Assembly: GCA_900550335.1 (NCBI GenBank)
Contig: URRU01000007.1
Span: 1-23,795 of the forward strand
Source: an uncultured Clostridium sp.
Lineage (GTDB): Bacteria; Bacillota; Clostridia; Peptostreptococcales; Peptostreptococcaceae
Length of the DNA: 23,795 nt
Direction of reading: 5' to 3'
The notes beneath the pieces were generated by a model, which saw only the letters and a list, made by a program, of their open reading frames with translations, did not search any database and was not told the DNA's origin. Position numbers and translations under genes: made by a program. Of the stretch, positions 7,481 to 16,466 are shown piece after piece; the first letter of the stretch is position 1, and every line of letters begins with the position of its first letter.

Positions 7481-8596
7481 ATGAAGTTAAGCAAAAAAAT
7501 AAAACGAAATTTAATTACATTAACAGCAGTTGTTATAGCAGTGCGGGGATATGTAGGAAGTGGAAAAATTTTAGATAAGAAATTTAATCAGACATACGAT
7601 ATAAATTCAATTTTTGGTAAGGACAGATATGAGACATCTGTCCTTGCTAATGAATTAGGCTGGGAGAAGGCTGACGAGGCTGTCCTTATGAATACTAATT
7701 CTATAAGTACAGCAATAACAGCAGTTTCCTATGCAAATGAAAAAAATATACCTATATTCTTTACAACTCAAGAAGAGATAAGTCCAGAAGTTTGGTCTAG
7801 GATAAAAGAGTTAGGTGTTAAAAAGGTTTATGTCGTTGGAGGAATAAGGAGCATTTCAAAATCTGTTGAAAGAGCAATTCAAAGAACAGGTGCAAATACT
7901 GTAAGAGTAACTGAAAGCAAAAGATCAGACATATCTCTTAGATTTGCAGAGGCTCTTTATAAAGTGAAAAAATACGATACTGTAGCACTTGCTGTAGGTG
8001 AAGAATTTGGCTATGCTGAAGGGGTTTCTATGGCAATAGCAGCGTCGAGGGAGAATATACCTGTAATAACTTTAAATGAATCATCTTTATATGATACAGT
8101 AGATTTTTTAAAGGAAAAAGGTATTAAAAAGACTTATATAATAGGAGATAATAACAAACTTTCTAGTACTGTCGAAAAGCTAGTTCCAAACCCAGAGAGA
8201 ATTAGTGGTACGGATTCTTACGACTTAAATAGAAAGATTATTAAAAAGTTCTATGACTTAGACAATACTGATGAGGCATTTATAGTAAAGGGAGGAACAT
8301 ACTTATACGGAGAAAGACTTCAGATAGGTGAATTTGTAAACTCTTTATCAGTGGCAAATGTTTCAGCAGACAAAAATATTCCTATTATATTCTGTAATGA
8401 GAATTTTCTTGAGGACGACCAAGAAAAATTTATAAATGAATATGGAATAAAAAAACTTACATCTGTCGGATTTGTTTTAGAGAGAGCAAAACTTTTAAAT
8501 CCTGATAGAGTTAGAAATGCTTTTGGAGTTGCACTAGTGATTACTTCATTTGTTCTTCTATTTAGAGCTCTTAGAAAAAAGGATCAACTTGTGTAG
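7481..8596 (+). CDS. CWB2 protein with N- and C-terminal membrane segments
   Basis: The start ATG 7481 has AAGGGG (7469-7474) in front; an upstream TTG frame (7421) lacks a site. The 371 aa product has a basic N-terminus and hydrophobic segment (about 10-27, with an Arg inside it). Three CWB2-like repeats follow, opening with IFGKDRYETSVLANELG, then a diverged second unit (VTESKRSDISLRFAEAL), then ISGTDSYDLNRKIIKKF. A C-terminal membrane helix (about 344-363) precedes the basic tail RALRKKDQLV. No enzymatic domain is present. The repeats would lie outside and the C-terminus inside, so it could tie the membrane to the wall polymer or act in polymer export. It lies 70 bp after the amidase gene without an obvious terminator between, so the two are probably co-transcribed. 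It uses CAA for 4 of 6 Gln codons, unlike its neighbours. Confidence 0.8.
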   Translation: MKLSKKIKRNLITLTAVVIAVRGYVGSGKILDKKFNQTYDINSIFGKDRYETSVLANELGWEKADEAVLMNTNSISTAITAVSYANEKNIPIFFTTQEEISPEVWSRIKELGVKKVYVVGGIRSISKSVERAIQRTGANTVRVTESKRSDISLRFAEALYKVKKYDTVALAVGEEFGYAEGVSMAIAASRENIPVITLNESSLYDTVDFLKEKGIKKTYIIGDNNKLSSTVEKLVPNPERISGTDSYDLNRKIIKKFYDLDNTDEAFIVKGGTYLYGERLQIGEFVNSLSVANVSADKNIPIIFCNENFLEDDQEKFINEYGIKKLTSVGFVLERAKLLNPDRVRNAFGVALVITSFVLLFRALRKKDQLV

Positions 8597-8621
8597 TAAG
8601 TTTTAAGTTCAATTGGTAGGG

Positions 8622-8673
8622 AAATCATATATTGTCATAGTGAAGTGTAGCTATTGATAATATATGATTTTTT
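8622..8673 (+). terminator. Terminator of the CWB2 gene pair
   Basis: A 16 bp stem (8622-8637 with 8655-8670, one G-U pair) with a 17 nt loop runs into a T-run. Its 3' arm also contains the -35 box of the next promoter. Confidence 0.75.
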
Positions 8674-8682
8674 GAGTATAAT
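8654..8682 (+). promoter_or_regulatory. Promoter of the polymer cluster
   Basis: TTGATA (8654-8659) and a perfect TATAAT (8677-8682) are separated by 17 bp. The -35 and spacer coincide with the terminator's 3' arm and T-tract. Confidence 0.65.
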
Positions 8683-8740
8683 ATAAAAATAAGACTGAAT
8701 AATAATTGATAATTAATGAACTTTATTTATGGAGGTAGAT

Positions 8741-9400
8741 ATGTCTAATAGTGCGAAAAGACCAGAGCAGCTAACAGAGGAACATATAAACTCTATAGAC
8801 TATGATATAGTGAAAGGTGGAAGCTTATTCAATGCCTATCAGAGGATAATGGATATAGTCTTATGCCTTATAGCGCTTATAATAGGAATACCTTTAATGG
8901 TTATATTTGGAGTTTTAATAAAGATAGAGGATAATGGACCGGCTGTGTATAAACAAGAACGTGTTGGAAAAGGTGGTAAATGTTTTTATTTATATAAATT
9001 AAGATCTATGAGAACTGATGCCGAAAAATTTGGTGCTCAGTGGGCAGAAAAAGACGACCCTAGAATAACAAAAGTAGGTAAATTTATAAGAAAAACAAGA
9101 ATAGATGAGATACCACAGCTTTTTAATATCTTAAGAGGTGATATGGGTATAATAGGCCCTAGACCAGAAAGACCGATGTTTACTGTTCAGTTTGATGAAG
9201 AAATACCTGGATTTATTAACAGATTATCTGTAAAACCAGGGCTTACTGGATGGGCACAGGTAAATGGAGGATATGAAGCTACTCCAGCAGAAAAATTAGA
9301 AGACGACTTATACTATATAAAGAATAGATCGTTCTTACTAGATATGAAAATTATATTTAAAACTGTCGGAGTTGTACTGACAGGACATGGAGCAAGGTAA
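8741..9400 (+). CDS. Polyprenyl-phosphate sugar-1-phosphate transferase
   Basis: This is the initiating enzyme of polymer synthesis: it moves a sugar-1-phosphate from a UDP-sugar to undecaprenyl phosphate at the inner membrane face. ATG 8741 is preceded by GGAGG (8731-8735); the in-frame ATG at 8729 overlaps that site. The 219 aa product is the short, PglC-like form of the bacterial sugar transferase family: one re-entrant or membrane segment (about 32-55), then KQERVGKGGKCFYLYKLRSM, the catalytic pair D122-E123 in RIDEIPQ, GDMGIIGPRPERP, and VKPGLTGWAQVNG. The sugar cannot be told from sequence. It is first in the eight-gene cluster. Confidence 0.93.
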   Translation: MSNSAKRPEQLTEEHINSIDYDIVKGGSLFNAYQRIMDIVLCLIALIIGIPLMVIFGVLIKIEDNGPAVYKQERVGKGGKCFYLYKLRSMRTDAEKFGAQWAEKDDPRITKVGKFIRKTRIDEIPQLFNILRGDMGIIGPRPERPMFTVQFDEEIPGFINRLSVKPGLTGWAQVNGGYEATPAEKLEDDLYYIKNRSFLLDMKIIFKTVGVVLTGHGAR

Positions 9401-9424
9401 TTCAATAATACTATTATTGAATTA
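9398..9424. repeat. 27 bp perfect palindrome over the transferase stop codon
   Basis: TAATTCAATAATA (9398-9410) and TATTATTGAATTA (9412-9424) are exact inverse complements around one C. The first three bases are the TAA stop. It may act as a weak attenuator within the operon, an mRNA-processing signal, or a protein-binding site. Confidence 0.6.
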
Positions 9425-9493
9425 CTTTGATTTTATGAAAAATATTTTATGAAATTTATTTAGGTATTTTTCAAAATGAAAAGAAGGTGAATC

Positions 9494-10642
9494 ATGGATA
9501 TTTCTATTAATAATAGATTTAATAAGTTAGAATTTTTAAAAGGTCAGTTTCTTAGCGAGAAGTTAAGAAGTAGACTTTTAGCCATGCTTATATTTTTTAT
9601 AGTAGCTAGGTATCAGACTATGTCTCTACATTATCTAGTATACAAAGGAAGTATGGTTATGACTGGTGTTCTTGCTGGAATCCTTATTTTAGATTCTATA
9701 AGCAAGTATAAACCTATACACTATATTATATTTGGATTGTTTGCAGTTCAAATGCTGATAATAAAGAATCCAAATCTTCTTTATGTGTATTTCTTATCAC
9801 TAGCATTTATTGATTGTGATATGTTTTATGTTATAAAAGTTTATATGGTAAGTAATGTTATTTTTTTTGCTATTTATATGACTATGAACATAACAGGGCT
9901 TAGAGAAACAGAATTTGTAAAAGGGAGAAATGACTTCGGTTATGGAAATCCAAACAGTGCATTTATAGCGATGTTTACGATTTGGATATCTTACCTTTAC
10001 TGCAAATTCGACGATTTAGAGCTTATAGACGTAGTTATACTGCTATTCTTTGCATTATTAATGTATAAACAGACTAATACAAGAACTGGTCTTATAACTG
10101 TTGTAGCTGTAACAGCTATAATTCCATTTGTTAAATTTTTAAGAATAGATAATAAATTTATGAAAATATCTATAACATCTATTCCGATTTTAATATCTTT
10201 ACTTAGTCTAGTAATAGCTTTTGTATTTAAAGAAAATAGCTTTTTAAATGATGTGTTATCTAGTAGACCACTTTATTGGAATAGATACCTTACTCATCCT
10301 GTAAATGGATTGACTCTATTTGGGCATCCATCAGATGTTAAGGAATATTTATTTGTTCCAAAGCTACCTTTTGATAGCGGATACTTAACACTTATGTATA
10401 CTTTTGGTATATTTGGTTTTGTAATATTTATCGGCTTGTACTCTTATACAATATACAAGCTTTGTTCAGAGAATAGAAAAAGAGATATTATCTTTATAAT
10501 AGCTATTCAGATATATGCTTTTGCAGAAAGTATGTTTACAGATATAGCTACCAATTTGGCCATAGTATTGATAGTTACGGCTATGAGCAGTATATCTCTT
10601 GGTAGATCTTGTGAAAGGAGAAAAAAATGCAAGAAGGTTTAG
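9494..10642 (+). CDS. Polysaccharide polymerase, Wzy / O-antigen ligase-like
   Basis: The 382 aa integral membrane protein has about ten hydrophobic segments, in line with the Wzy/O-antigen ligase superfamily that joins lipid-linked repeat units outside the membrane. Features seen include RNDFGYGNPN in a loop, TNTRTG, SSRPLYWNRY and DSGYLTLMYTFG, which recur in Gram-positive polymerases of this type. The start ATG follows AAGAAGGTG by 4 nt. Its last 16 bases overlap the next gene, which implies translational coupling. Polymerase is favoured over ligase because it sits between an initiating transferase and glycosyltransferases, and because Gram-positive wall ligation is normally done by LCP proteins, none of which is in the window. 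Confidence 0.8.
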   Translation: MDISINNRFNKLEFLKGQFLSEKLRSRLLAMLIFFIVARYQTMSLHYLVYKGSMVMTGVLAGILILDSISKYKPIHYIIFGLFAVQMLIIKNPNLLYVYFLSLAFIDCDMFYVIKVYMVSNVIFFAIYMTMNITGLRETEFVKGRNDFGYGNPNSAFIAMFTIWISYLYCKFDDLELIDVVILLFFALLMYKQTNTRTGLITVVAVTAIIPFVKFLRIDNKFMKISITSIPILISLLSLVIAFVFKENSFLNDVLSSRPLYWNRYLTHPVNGLTLFGHPSDVKEYLFVPKLPFDSGYLTLMYTFGIFGFVIFIGLYSYTIYKLCSENRKRDIIFIIAIQIYAFAESMFTDIATNLAIVLIVTAMSSISLGRSCERRKKCKKV

Positions 10643-11379
10643 TTTCGATAGTTACTCCTGTTTATAATGCAGAAAGATTTATAAATGAAACTATAGATTC
10701 TGTTATGGCTCAGACTTATGATAATTGGGAGCTTATTTTAGTAGACGATTGTTCTTCAGATAATTCTGCGGCGATAATAGATGAATATGTTAAAAAAGAT
10801 AGCAGAGTAAAATATATAAAAAATAAGGAAAACTCTGGTGCAGCTGTTTCAAGAAATGCGGGGATTGAAATGGCAAAAGGTCAGTATGTTGCCTTTGTTG
10901 ATAGTGACGACGTATGGAAGCCAGAAAAGTTAGAGAAACAGTTAGCTTTTATGAAAAAAAATAATTATGCTTTTACATTTACAGCATATAGATATGTATT
11001 AGAAGATGGTACAGTTACAGATAAGATAGCTAATACAGTTGAAAAGATAAATTATGATGGACTTCTAAAAAATACTGTTATAGGTTGTTCAACAGTTGTT
11101 ATAGACAGAAATATAGTAGGAGATTTTAGAATGCCATTACTTAGAAGGGGGCAGGATACAGCTACTTGGCTTCAGATTCTTAAAAAGATTGACTATGCTT
11201 ATGGATTAAATGAACAGCTAGTAGAATATAGAAAAGTTTCAAATTCTATATCTAGCAACAAGTTTAAGGCATTAAAGAGAACTTGGAACATTTACAGAAA
11301 TGTAGAGCATTTAGGATTATTTAAAAGTTGTTACGTTTTTTGTTGTTATGCTTTTAATGCATTGATGAGAAGAATGTAA
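10627..11379 (+). CDS. GT2-family glycosyltransferase
   Basis: The 250 aa cytoplasmic or membrane-associated enzyme adds a sugar to the lipid-linked repeat unit. GT-A features are clear: VSIVTPVYNAERFI at the N-terminus, ILVDDCSSDNS for nucleotide binding, FVDSDDVWKP as the metal-binding DXD, and RRGQDTATW where family members often have an ED motif. The ribosome-binding site AAAGGAG lies inside the end of the polymerase gene. Donor and acceptor cannot be predicted. Confidence 0.9.
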   Translation: MQEGLVSIVTPVYNAERFINETIDSVMAQTYDNWELILVDDCSSDNSAAIIDEYVKKDSRVKYIKNKENSGAAVSRNAGIEMAKGQYVAFVDSDDVWKPEKLEKQLAFMKKNNYAFTFTAYRYVLEDGTVTDKIANTVEKINYDGLLKNTVIGCSTVVIDRNIVGDFRMPLLRRGQDTATWLQILKKIDYAYGLNEQLVEYRKVSNSISSNKFKALKRTWNIYRNVEHLGLFKSCYVFCCYAFNALMRRM

Positions 11380-11428
11380 TAAAAATTACCGATGTGTATT
11401 TACGGTATTAAGTATGGAGGTATACACG

Positions 11429-12721
11429 ATGAAAATTTCAGTAGCAGGAACAGGGTATGTCGGCCTGGTAACAGGAGTATGCTTATCTGAAAAAGGACAC
11501 AATGTAACTTGTGTTGATATAGATGAAAAAAAAGTAGAAACTATGAAAAAAGGTATTTCACCTATATATGAAGAAGGCCTTGAGGAGTTAATGAAAAAAA
11601 ATTATGCAGAAGGTAGACTTGATTACACTACAGACTACGAAGCTGCGTATAAATCTTCAGATGTTATATTTATAGCTGTTGGTACTCCAGAAAGAAGCGA
11701 TGGGTCAGCTAACTTAGATTATATAAAAAGCGTTGCTACTCAGATAGCTCAGTCTATAGAAAAAGATACTTTAATAGTTATAAAATCAACAGTTCCAATA
11801 GGTACTAATGAAAAAATAGAGCAGTATATAAGAAAGAATTTAAAAGAAGGTATACATATAGAATTAGCTTCTAATCCAGAATTTTTAGCACAGGGAACAG
11901 CTGTTAGAGATACACTTCATGCAGCTAGAATAGTTATAGGTACAGAAAGTGAATGGGCCTCAAATATAATGCAGGAAATTTACAAGCCTTTTGATATACC
12001 TATGGTTCTTACTAATAGAAATAGTGCAGAAATGATAAAATATGCTTCAAACGACTTCTTAGCTTTAAAAATATCTTATATGAATGATATAGCAAATTTA
12101 TGTGAGATAGTTGGAGCAAATGTAGAAGATGTAGCAAAGGGAATGAGCTATGATGATAGAATAGGTAGTAAATTCTTAAGAGCTGGTATAGGATATGGTG
12201 GTTCTTGTTTCCCTAAGGATACAAAAGCACTTCACTGGTTATCTGCTCAGAATGGATATGAATTAAAAACTGTTAAGGCAGCTATAGAAGTAAATGAACA
12301 GCAGAAATTAAAACTTATGAGAGCTGCTGCAGAAAAAGTTGATTCTTTTGAAGGAATGAATGTAGCTGTTTTAGGACTTACTTTCAAACCAGGAACAGAT
12401 GATTTAAGAGAATCTCCAGCAATACCTAATATAGAGTATTTATTAGAAAGAGGAGCTAATGTATTTACATTTGATCCAGTTGGAGTTGAAAATGCTAAAA
12501 AGAAATTTGGGGACAAAATAGTATACACAGAAACTGCTAAAGAAGCTTTAAAAGATGCTCAGTTATGTTTCATAATGACTGAATGGAAAGAGGTAAAAGA
12601 CCTTACTCCAGAAGATTTTAAAGAAATGATGTCAGAATGTGTTGTATATGATGGTAGAAACTGCTACCTTCCAGAAGATATGGAAAAAGCTGGGATAGAA
12701 TACCACTCAATAGGTAGATAA
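11429..12721 (+). CDS. ugd: UDP-glucose 6-dehydrogenase
   Basis: The 430 aa enzyme oxidises UDP-glucose to UDP-glucuronic acid with two NAD+. ATG 11429 follows GGAGG with a normal gap; the upstream ATG 11414 overlaps that site. The N-terminal Rossmann motif GTGYVGL, the NPEFLAQGTAVRD segment, the catalytic C260 in GYGGSCFPKD and the C-terminal LGLTFKPGTDDLRESPA are all intact, and length matches the TuaD/Ugd family. With the next gene it would supply uronic acid donors to the cluster. Confidence 0.93.
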   Translation: MKISVAGTGYVGLVTGVCLSEKGHNVTCVDIDEKKVETMKKGISPIYEEGLEELMKKNYAEGRLDYTTDYEAAYKSSDVIFIAVGTPERSDGSANLDYIKSVATQIAQSIEKDTLIVIKSTVPIGTNEKIEQYIRKNLKEGIHIELASNPEFLAQGTAVRDTLHAARIVIGTESEWASNIMQEIYKPFDIPMVLTNRNSAEMIKYASNDFLALKISYMNDIANLCEIVGANVEDVAKGMSYDDRIGSKFLRAGIGYGGSCFPKDTKALHWLSAQNGYELKTVKAAIEVNEQQKLKLMRAAAEKVDSFEGMNVAVLGLTFKPGTDDLRESPAIPNIEYLLERGANVFTFDPVGVENAKKKFGDKIVYTETAKEALKDAQLCFIMTEWKEVKDLTPEDFKEMMSECVVYDGRNCYLPEDMEKAGIEYHSIGR

Positions 12722-12742
12722 ACCATTTAATAGGTAGATAAA
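12709..12742 (+). repeat. 14 bp direct repeat over the ugd stop codon
   Basis: AATAGGTAGATAAA would read at 12709-12722 and again in its first 14 bases at 12729-12742, a period of 20 bp. The first copy carries the last codons and stop. A partial third copy (TAGATAAA) follows at 12743-12750. Confidence 0.85.
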
Positions 12743-12766
12743 TAGATAAAATAGAGGTGTTTCAAA

Positions 12767-14080
12767 ATGAGTTTATATAAAGATATACTTGATGGAAATG
12801 AAAAAATATCAGTTGTAGGACTAGGATACGTAGGAATTCCTTTAGCGGTTGAATTTGCACGCCACACATCTGTTATAGGGTTCGATATAAATAAAGAAAA
12901 AATAGAACTTTATAAAAATGGAATAGACCCAACAGAAGAAATAGGAAATGAAGAAGTAAAAAATACTACAGTTAAATTTACTTCAGATGAAAAAGATTTA
13001 AGAGATGCAAAATTCCATATAGTTGCTGTGCCAACTCCAATAAATCAGGATAAAACTCCAGACTTAAAACCTGTAATAGGAGCTACAGAAGCAATAGCAA
13101 GAAACCTTACTAAAGGTTCAATAGTAGTTTATGAATCTACAGTTTATCCAGGAACTACTGAAGAGGTTTGTATACCAATTCTTGAAGAAATATCAGGATT
13201 AAAATATATGGAAGACTTTAAGGTTGGATATTCTCCAGAAAGAATAAATCCAGGGGACAAAGTAAACAGACTTACTACTATAATGAAAATAGTATCTGGT
13301 TGCGATGATGAAACACTTGAAGAAGTTGCAAATATATACTCAATAGTAGTAGAAGCTGGTGTTTATAGAGCTGAGAGTATAAAAGTAGCAGAGGCTGCTA
13401 AAGTAATAGAAAACTCTCAGAGAGATATAAATATAGCATTTATGAATGAGATAGCTATGGTATTCAATGAAATGGATATAGATACAAAAGCTGTTTTAGA
13501 AGCAGCAGGAACAAAATGGAACTTCTTAAAATTCACTCCAGGATTAGTTGGAGGACATTGTATAGGAGTTGACCCATACTACTTCATATACAAAGCTGAG
13601 GAATTAGGTTATCATTCTCAGATAATATCAGCAGGTAGAAGAATAAACGATGGTATGGCTGAATTTATTGTTTCAAATACAGTTAAAGAAATGATAAAAG
13701 CAGATAGAAAAGTAAAAGGTGCAAAAGTTTTAGTTATGGGTATAACATTTAAAGAAAATTGCCCAGATACTAGAAATAGTAAAGTTGCAGATATAATAAC
13801 TGGACTAGAAGATTACGGAATGGAAGTAAAAGTATACGATCCAGTAGCCGATGAAAATGACGCTATTAAATTCTACGGTGTAGATATGATAACAGAAGAA
13901 GAATTAAAAGATTTTGATTGTATAGTAGCTGCTGTCAACCACAGTGTATTTGCAAAATTCTCATTAGATGAGATAAAAGCTATGGAAAATGATAAAGGCG
14001 GAAAAGTTCTTATAGATATAAAAGGAATATACAATGCAAAAGAAGCGGTAGAAAAAGGATTTGCATATTGGAGATTATAA
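12767..14080 (+). CDS. UDP-N-acetylhexosamine dehydrogenase (TviB/WbpA type)
   Basis: The 437 aa nucleotide-sugar dehydrogenase has the motifs of the branch that oxidises UDP-GlcNAc or UDP-GalNAc (sometimes UDP-ManNAc): VVGLGYVGIPLA, AVPTPIN, YESTVYPGTTEE, VGYSPERINPGD, and GLVGGHCIGVDPYYF with catalytic C265, then MGITFKENCPDTRNSK. These differ from the glucose-type motifs of the gene before it, so the pair should give two different uronic acid donors. The spacing to ugd is 45 bp with GAGGTG as ribosome-binding site. The exact hexosamine is not decided by sequence reading. Confidence 0.88.
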   Translation: MSLYKDILDGNEKISVVGLGYVGIPLAVEFARHTSVIGFDINKEKIELYKNGIDPTEEIGNEEVKNTTVKFTSDEKDLRDAKFHIVAVPTPINQDKTPDLKPVIGATEAIARNLTKGSIVVYESTVYPGTTEEVCIPILEEISGLKYMEDFKVGYSPERINPGDKVNRLTTIMKIVSGCDDETLEEVANIYSIVVEAGVYRAESIKVAEAAKVIENSQRDINIAFMNEIAMVFNEMDIDTKAVLEAAGTKWNFLKFTPGLVGGHCIGVDPYYFIYKAEELGYHSQIISAGRRINDGMAEFIVSNTVKEMIKADRKVKGAKVLVMGITFKENCPDTRNSKVADIITGLEDYGMEVKVYDPVADENDAIKFYGVDMITEEELKDFDCIVAAVNHSVFAKFSLDEIKAMENDKGGKVLIDIKGIYNAKEAVEKGFAYWRL

Positions 14081-14105
14081 AAGATTTGCATATTTAAGAT
14101 TATAA
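14058..14105 (+). repeat. 23 bp direct repeat over the dehydrogenase stop codon
   Basis: The last 23 bases of the gene including TAA (14058-14080, beginning GATTTGCATATT) recur at 14083-14105 with two mismatches. The period is 25 bp. Confidence 0.9.
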
Positions 14106-14119
14106 TAGGAGGAGAAGGT

Positions 14120-15247
14120 ATGAGAGTATTACATGTATGCTCTTATTATATCACTTCTAAACTTTATAAAAACTTGATAGAAAATTTAGCGGAAACAGGT
14201 ATATATAGTAGAGTGTATATACCTGTTTCTTCGAATGAGATGATAAACAAGTTTGTAGGCGAAGAAAGTGATATGACAGAGTATTTATATTCTAAGTGTT
14301 TTAATAAATTTGATAGAGTAAGCTTTAAGTGGAAAAATAAAAAAATATACTCTGATTTAAATAAGAATGTCAAATTGGATGATATAGATATAACACATGC
14401 ACATTCACTTTTTGTAAATGGATATGTTTCTTATAGACTTAAAAAAGATAGAGGGCTTGATTATATCGTAGCTGTTAGAAATACAGACGTAAATACATTC
14501 TTCAAAAAGGTTAAACACCTTAGACCTCTAGGTGTTGAGATAATGAAAAATGCTAAACAGGTTATATTCTTATCTGAAAGATATAAAAATGATGTTATAA
14601 AGGAATATGTTCCTAAAGAATTAAGAGAAGAGATTTTTAATAAGTCTGTGGTTATTCCTAATGGAGTGGATAGTTTTTGGCTAGAAAACGAAATAATGGA
14701 TGAAGAAAAAACAGTAGATAAAGATAATGTTAAGTTAGTATTTACAGGAAAATTAGATAAAAATAAAAATATTTACACTTCAATAGATGCTGTTAAGAAG
14801 CTTAATGAAGATGGGTTAAATGCTACTTTAGATTTAATTGGTGATGGACCTGAAAAAGACGGTATAAAAAAATATGCCGAGGAAAATGCACCAGGTAAGG
14901 TAAATCTACTAGGATTTATGGATAAGACAAAGATAATAGATGTATACAGAAATAGTGATATATTTGTTATGCCATCTAAATTTGAAACATTTGGTCTAGT
15001 TTATGTTGAAGCATTGACTCAGGGTCTACATTTGATATACACTAGAGGACAGGGGTTTGATGGCTACTTTGCAGACGGAACTATTGGATATAGTGTAAAA
15101 TACGATGATTCAGAGGAAATAAAAAATAGAATAAAAGATATATCATCTGGTAAGGTTGAAAAAATATCAAATTATAAAGATAAAATTCTAAATGATTTCG
15201 ACTGGAAAAATGTAGCTGAAAGATATAAAAAAATATATTCTAAATAG
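14120..15247 (+). CDS. GT4-family glycosyltransferase
   Basis: The 375 aa GT-B enzyme probably extends the lipid-linked repeat unit in the cytoplasm. An N-terminal domain starting MRVLHVCSYY is followed by the linker VIPNGVDSFW and a C-terminal domain with LVFTGKLDKNKN, LIGDGPEKDGI, LGFMDKTKIIDVYRNSDIFV and the FETFGLVYVEAL motif that carries the two glutamates of retaining GT4 enzymes. AGGAGG and GAAGGT lie just upstream of the ATG. The sugar is unknown. Confidence 0.9.
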   Translation: MRVLHVCSYYITSKLYKNLIENLAETGIYSRVYIPVSSNEMINKFVGEESDMTEYLYSKCFNKFDRVSFKWKNKKIYSDLNKNVKLDDIDITHAHSLFVNGYVSYRLKKDRGLDYIVAVRNTDVNTFFKKVKHLRPLGVEIMKNAKQVIFLSERYKNDVIKEYVPKELREEIFNKSVVIPNGVDSFWLENEIMDEEKTVDKDNVKLVFTGKLDKNKNIYTSIDAVKKLNEDGLNATLDLIGDGPEKDGIKKYAEENAPGKVNLLGFMDKTKIIDVYRNSDIFVMPSKFETFGLVYVEALTQGLHLIYTRGQGFDGYFADGTIGYSVKYDDSEEIKNRIKDISSGKVEKISNYKDKILNDFDWKNVAERYKKIYSK

Positions 15248-15260
15248 CGAGGAAAAACAG

Positions 15261-16466
15261 ATGAAAGTACTATATATAGTTAATATGGATGAGAATAATA
15301 AAAAAGGTCTTTTCATGGCAACTCATGAAAAAATCAAAGCTATAATGAAACTTCATCCAGAAAATGAATACAAAATCATATCTGTTCAGTTTAAAGATAC
15401 AGGTCTTTTTAGAGCTATTAAAAAGATAACTGGTAAAAAGACCTATGATAAAACTAGCGATGAATTTACTTTTGATGGGGTAAACTACAAAAAAGTATAT
15501 TTAAGCATAGATATGAAGAGTAAAAATATTGAAAAACAGGAAGATGATAGAGCTAGATTTGCAGAATTCTTCTCAGCTTGTAAAGAAGATATTGAAAACT
15601 GTGATATAGTAAGCTGCCATTGGGGTTACCCACATGGAAGAATAGCTTATTGGATAAATAAGGATTTTGGTAAGCCTTATATCGTAACATATCATGGTAG
15701 TGATGTTCATACAATGCCGTTTAATAATAGCGACATAAAGAAAAAGGTGCTACAGATAATGGAAAATTCTGTGCAGAATATTTTTGTAAGTAAAAAACTT
15801 ATGGATACTGCAAGAGAACTTGGATATTCTGGAGATAATTGTACTGCTTCAAGAAATGGAGTAAATACAGAAAAATTCTACCCAATATCTGAAGAAGAGA
15901 AAAATGAAATTAGAAATAAGTATAATATAACAGGCAAAAATATCGGATTTGTAGGTGCTATAAATGAAGTAAAAAGATCTGATAAATTTGCTGAGATATT
16001 TGAAGCTATAAAAAATTTAGATTCAAATAATGAATATACATTTACTGTTGTTGGAGATGGGCCTTTAAAATCAGAAGTTGAGAAAAAATGTAAAGAAAAA
16101 AATCTACACGTTGTATTTACCGGAAATCAGGAAAGCGACGGTGTTAGAAAGTTTATGAATACTATGGATGTAATGATTCTACCTAGTAAGAGAGAGGGAT
16201 TTGGATGTGTTGTTACAGAGGCAAATGCATGTGGTGCAGCTGTTGTGGGTAGTGATGCAGGTGGAATTCCTGAGGCTATAGGTATAGAAGAGAACGTAGT
16301 AAATGACGGAGAAGGTTTTGAAGAGAGATTAGCTAAAAGAGTTGTAGAGGTAGTTAATTCTGACAACGACAGAGATGCAATTTCTAAACATACAATGGAT
16401 AACTTTGCTTGGGAAAAAATAGCAGAGGATGAGGCTTCTTTTTATGGAAAGGGGGCTTTAAACTAG
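15261..16466 (+). CDS. GT4-family glycosyltransferase
   Basis: The 401 aa GT-B enzyme is clearly of the same superfamily as the gene before it but not a close copy. Seen are IVTYHGSDVHTMPF in the N-terminal domain, the SRNGVNTEKFYP linker, IGFVGAINEVKRSDK, VVGDGPLKSEVEKK, and the REGFGCVVTEANACG nucleotide-sugar site followed by GSDAGGIPEAIG. A GAGGA site precedes the ATG, 14 bp after the previous stop. Donor and linkage are unknown; the cluster thus has three glycosyltransferases plus the initiating enzyme. Confidence 0.9.
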   Translation: MKVLYIVNMDENNKKGLFMATHEKIKAIMKLHPENEYKIISVQFKDTGLFRAIKKITGKKTYDKTSDEFTFDGVNYKKVYLSIDMKSKNIEKQEDDRARFAEFFSACKEDIENCDIVSCHWGYPHGRIAYWINKDFGKPYIVTYHGSDVHTMPFNNSDIKKKVLQIMENSVQNIFVSKKLMDTARELGYSGDNCTASRNGVNTEKFYPISEEEKNEIRNKYNITGKNIGFVGAINEVKRSDKFAEIFEAIKNLDSNNEYTFTVVGDGPLKSEVEKKCKEKNLHVVFTGNQESDGVRKFMNTMDVMILPSKREGFGCVVTEANACGAAVVGSDAGGIPEAIGIEENVVNDGEGFEERLAKRVVEVVNSDNDRDAISKHTMDNFAWEKIAEDEASFYGKGALN

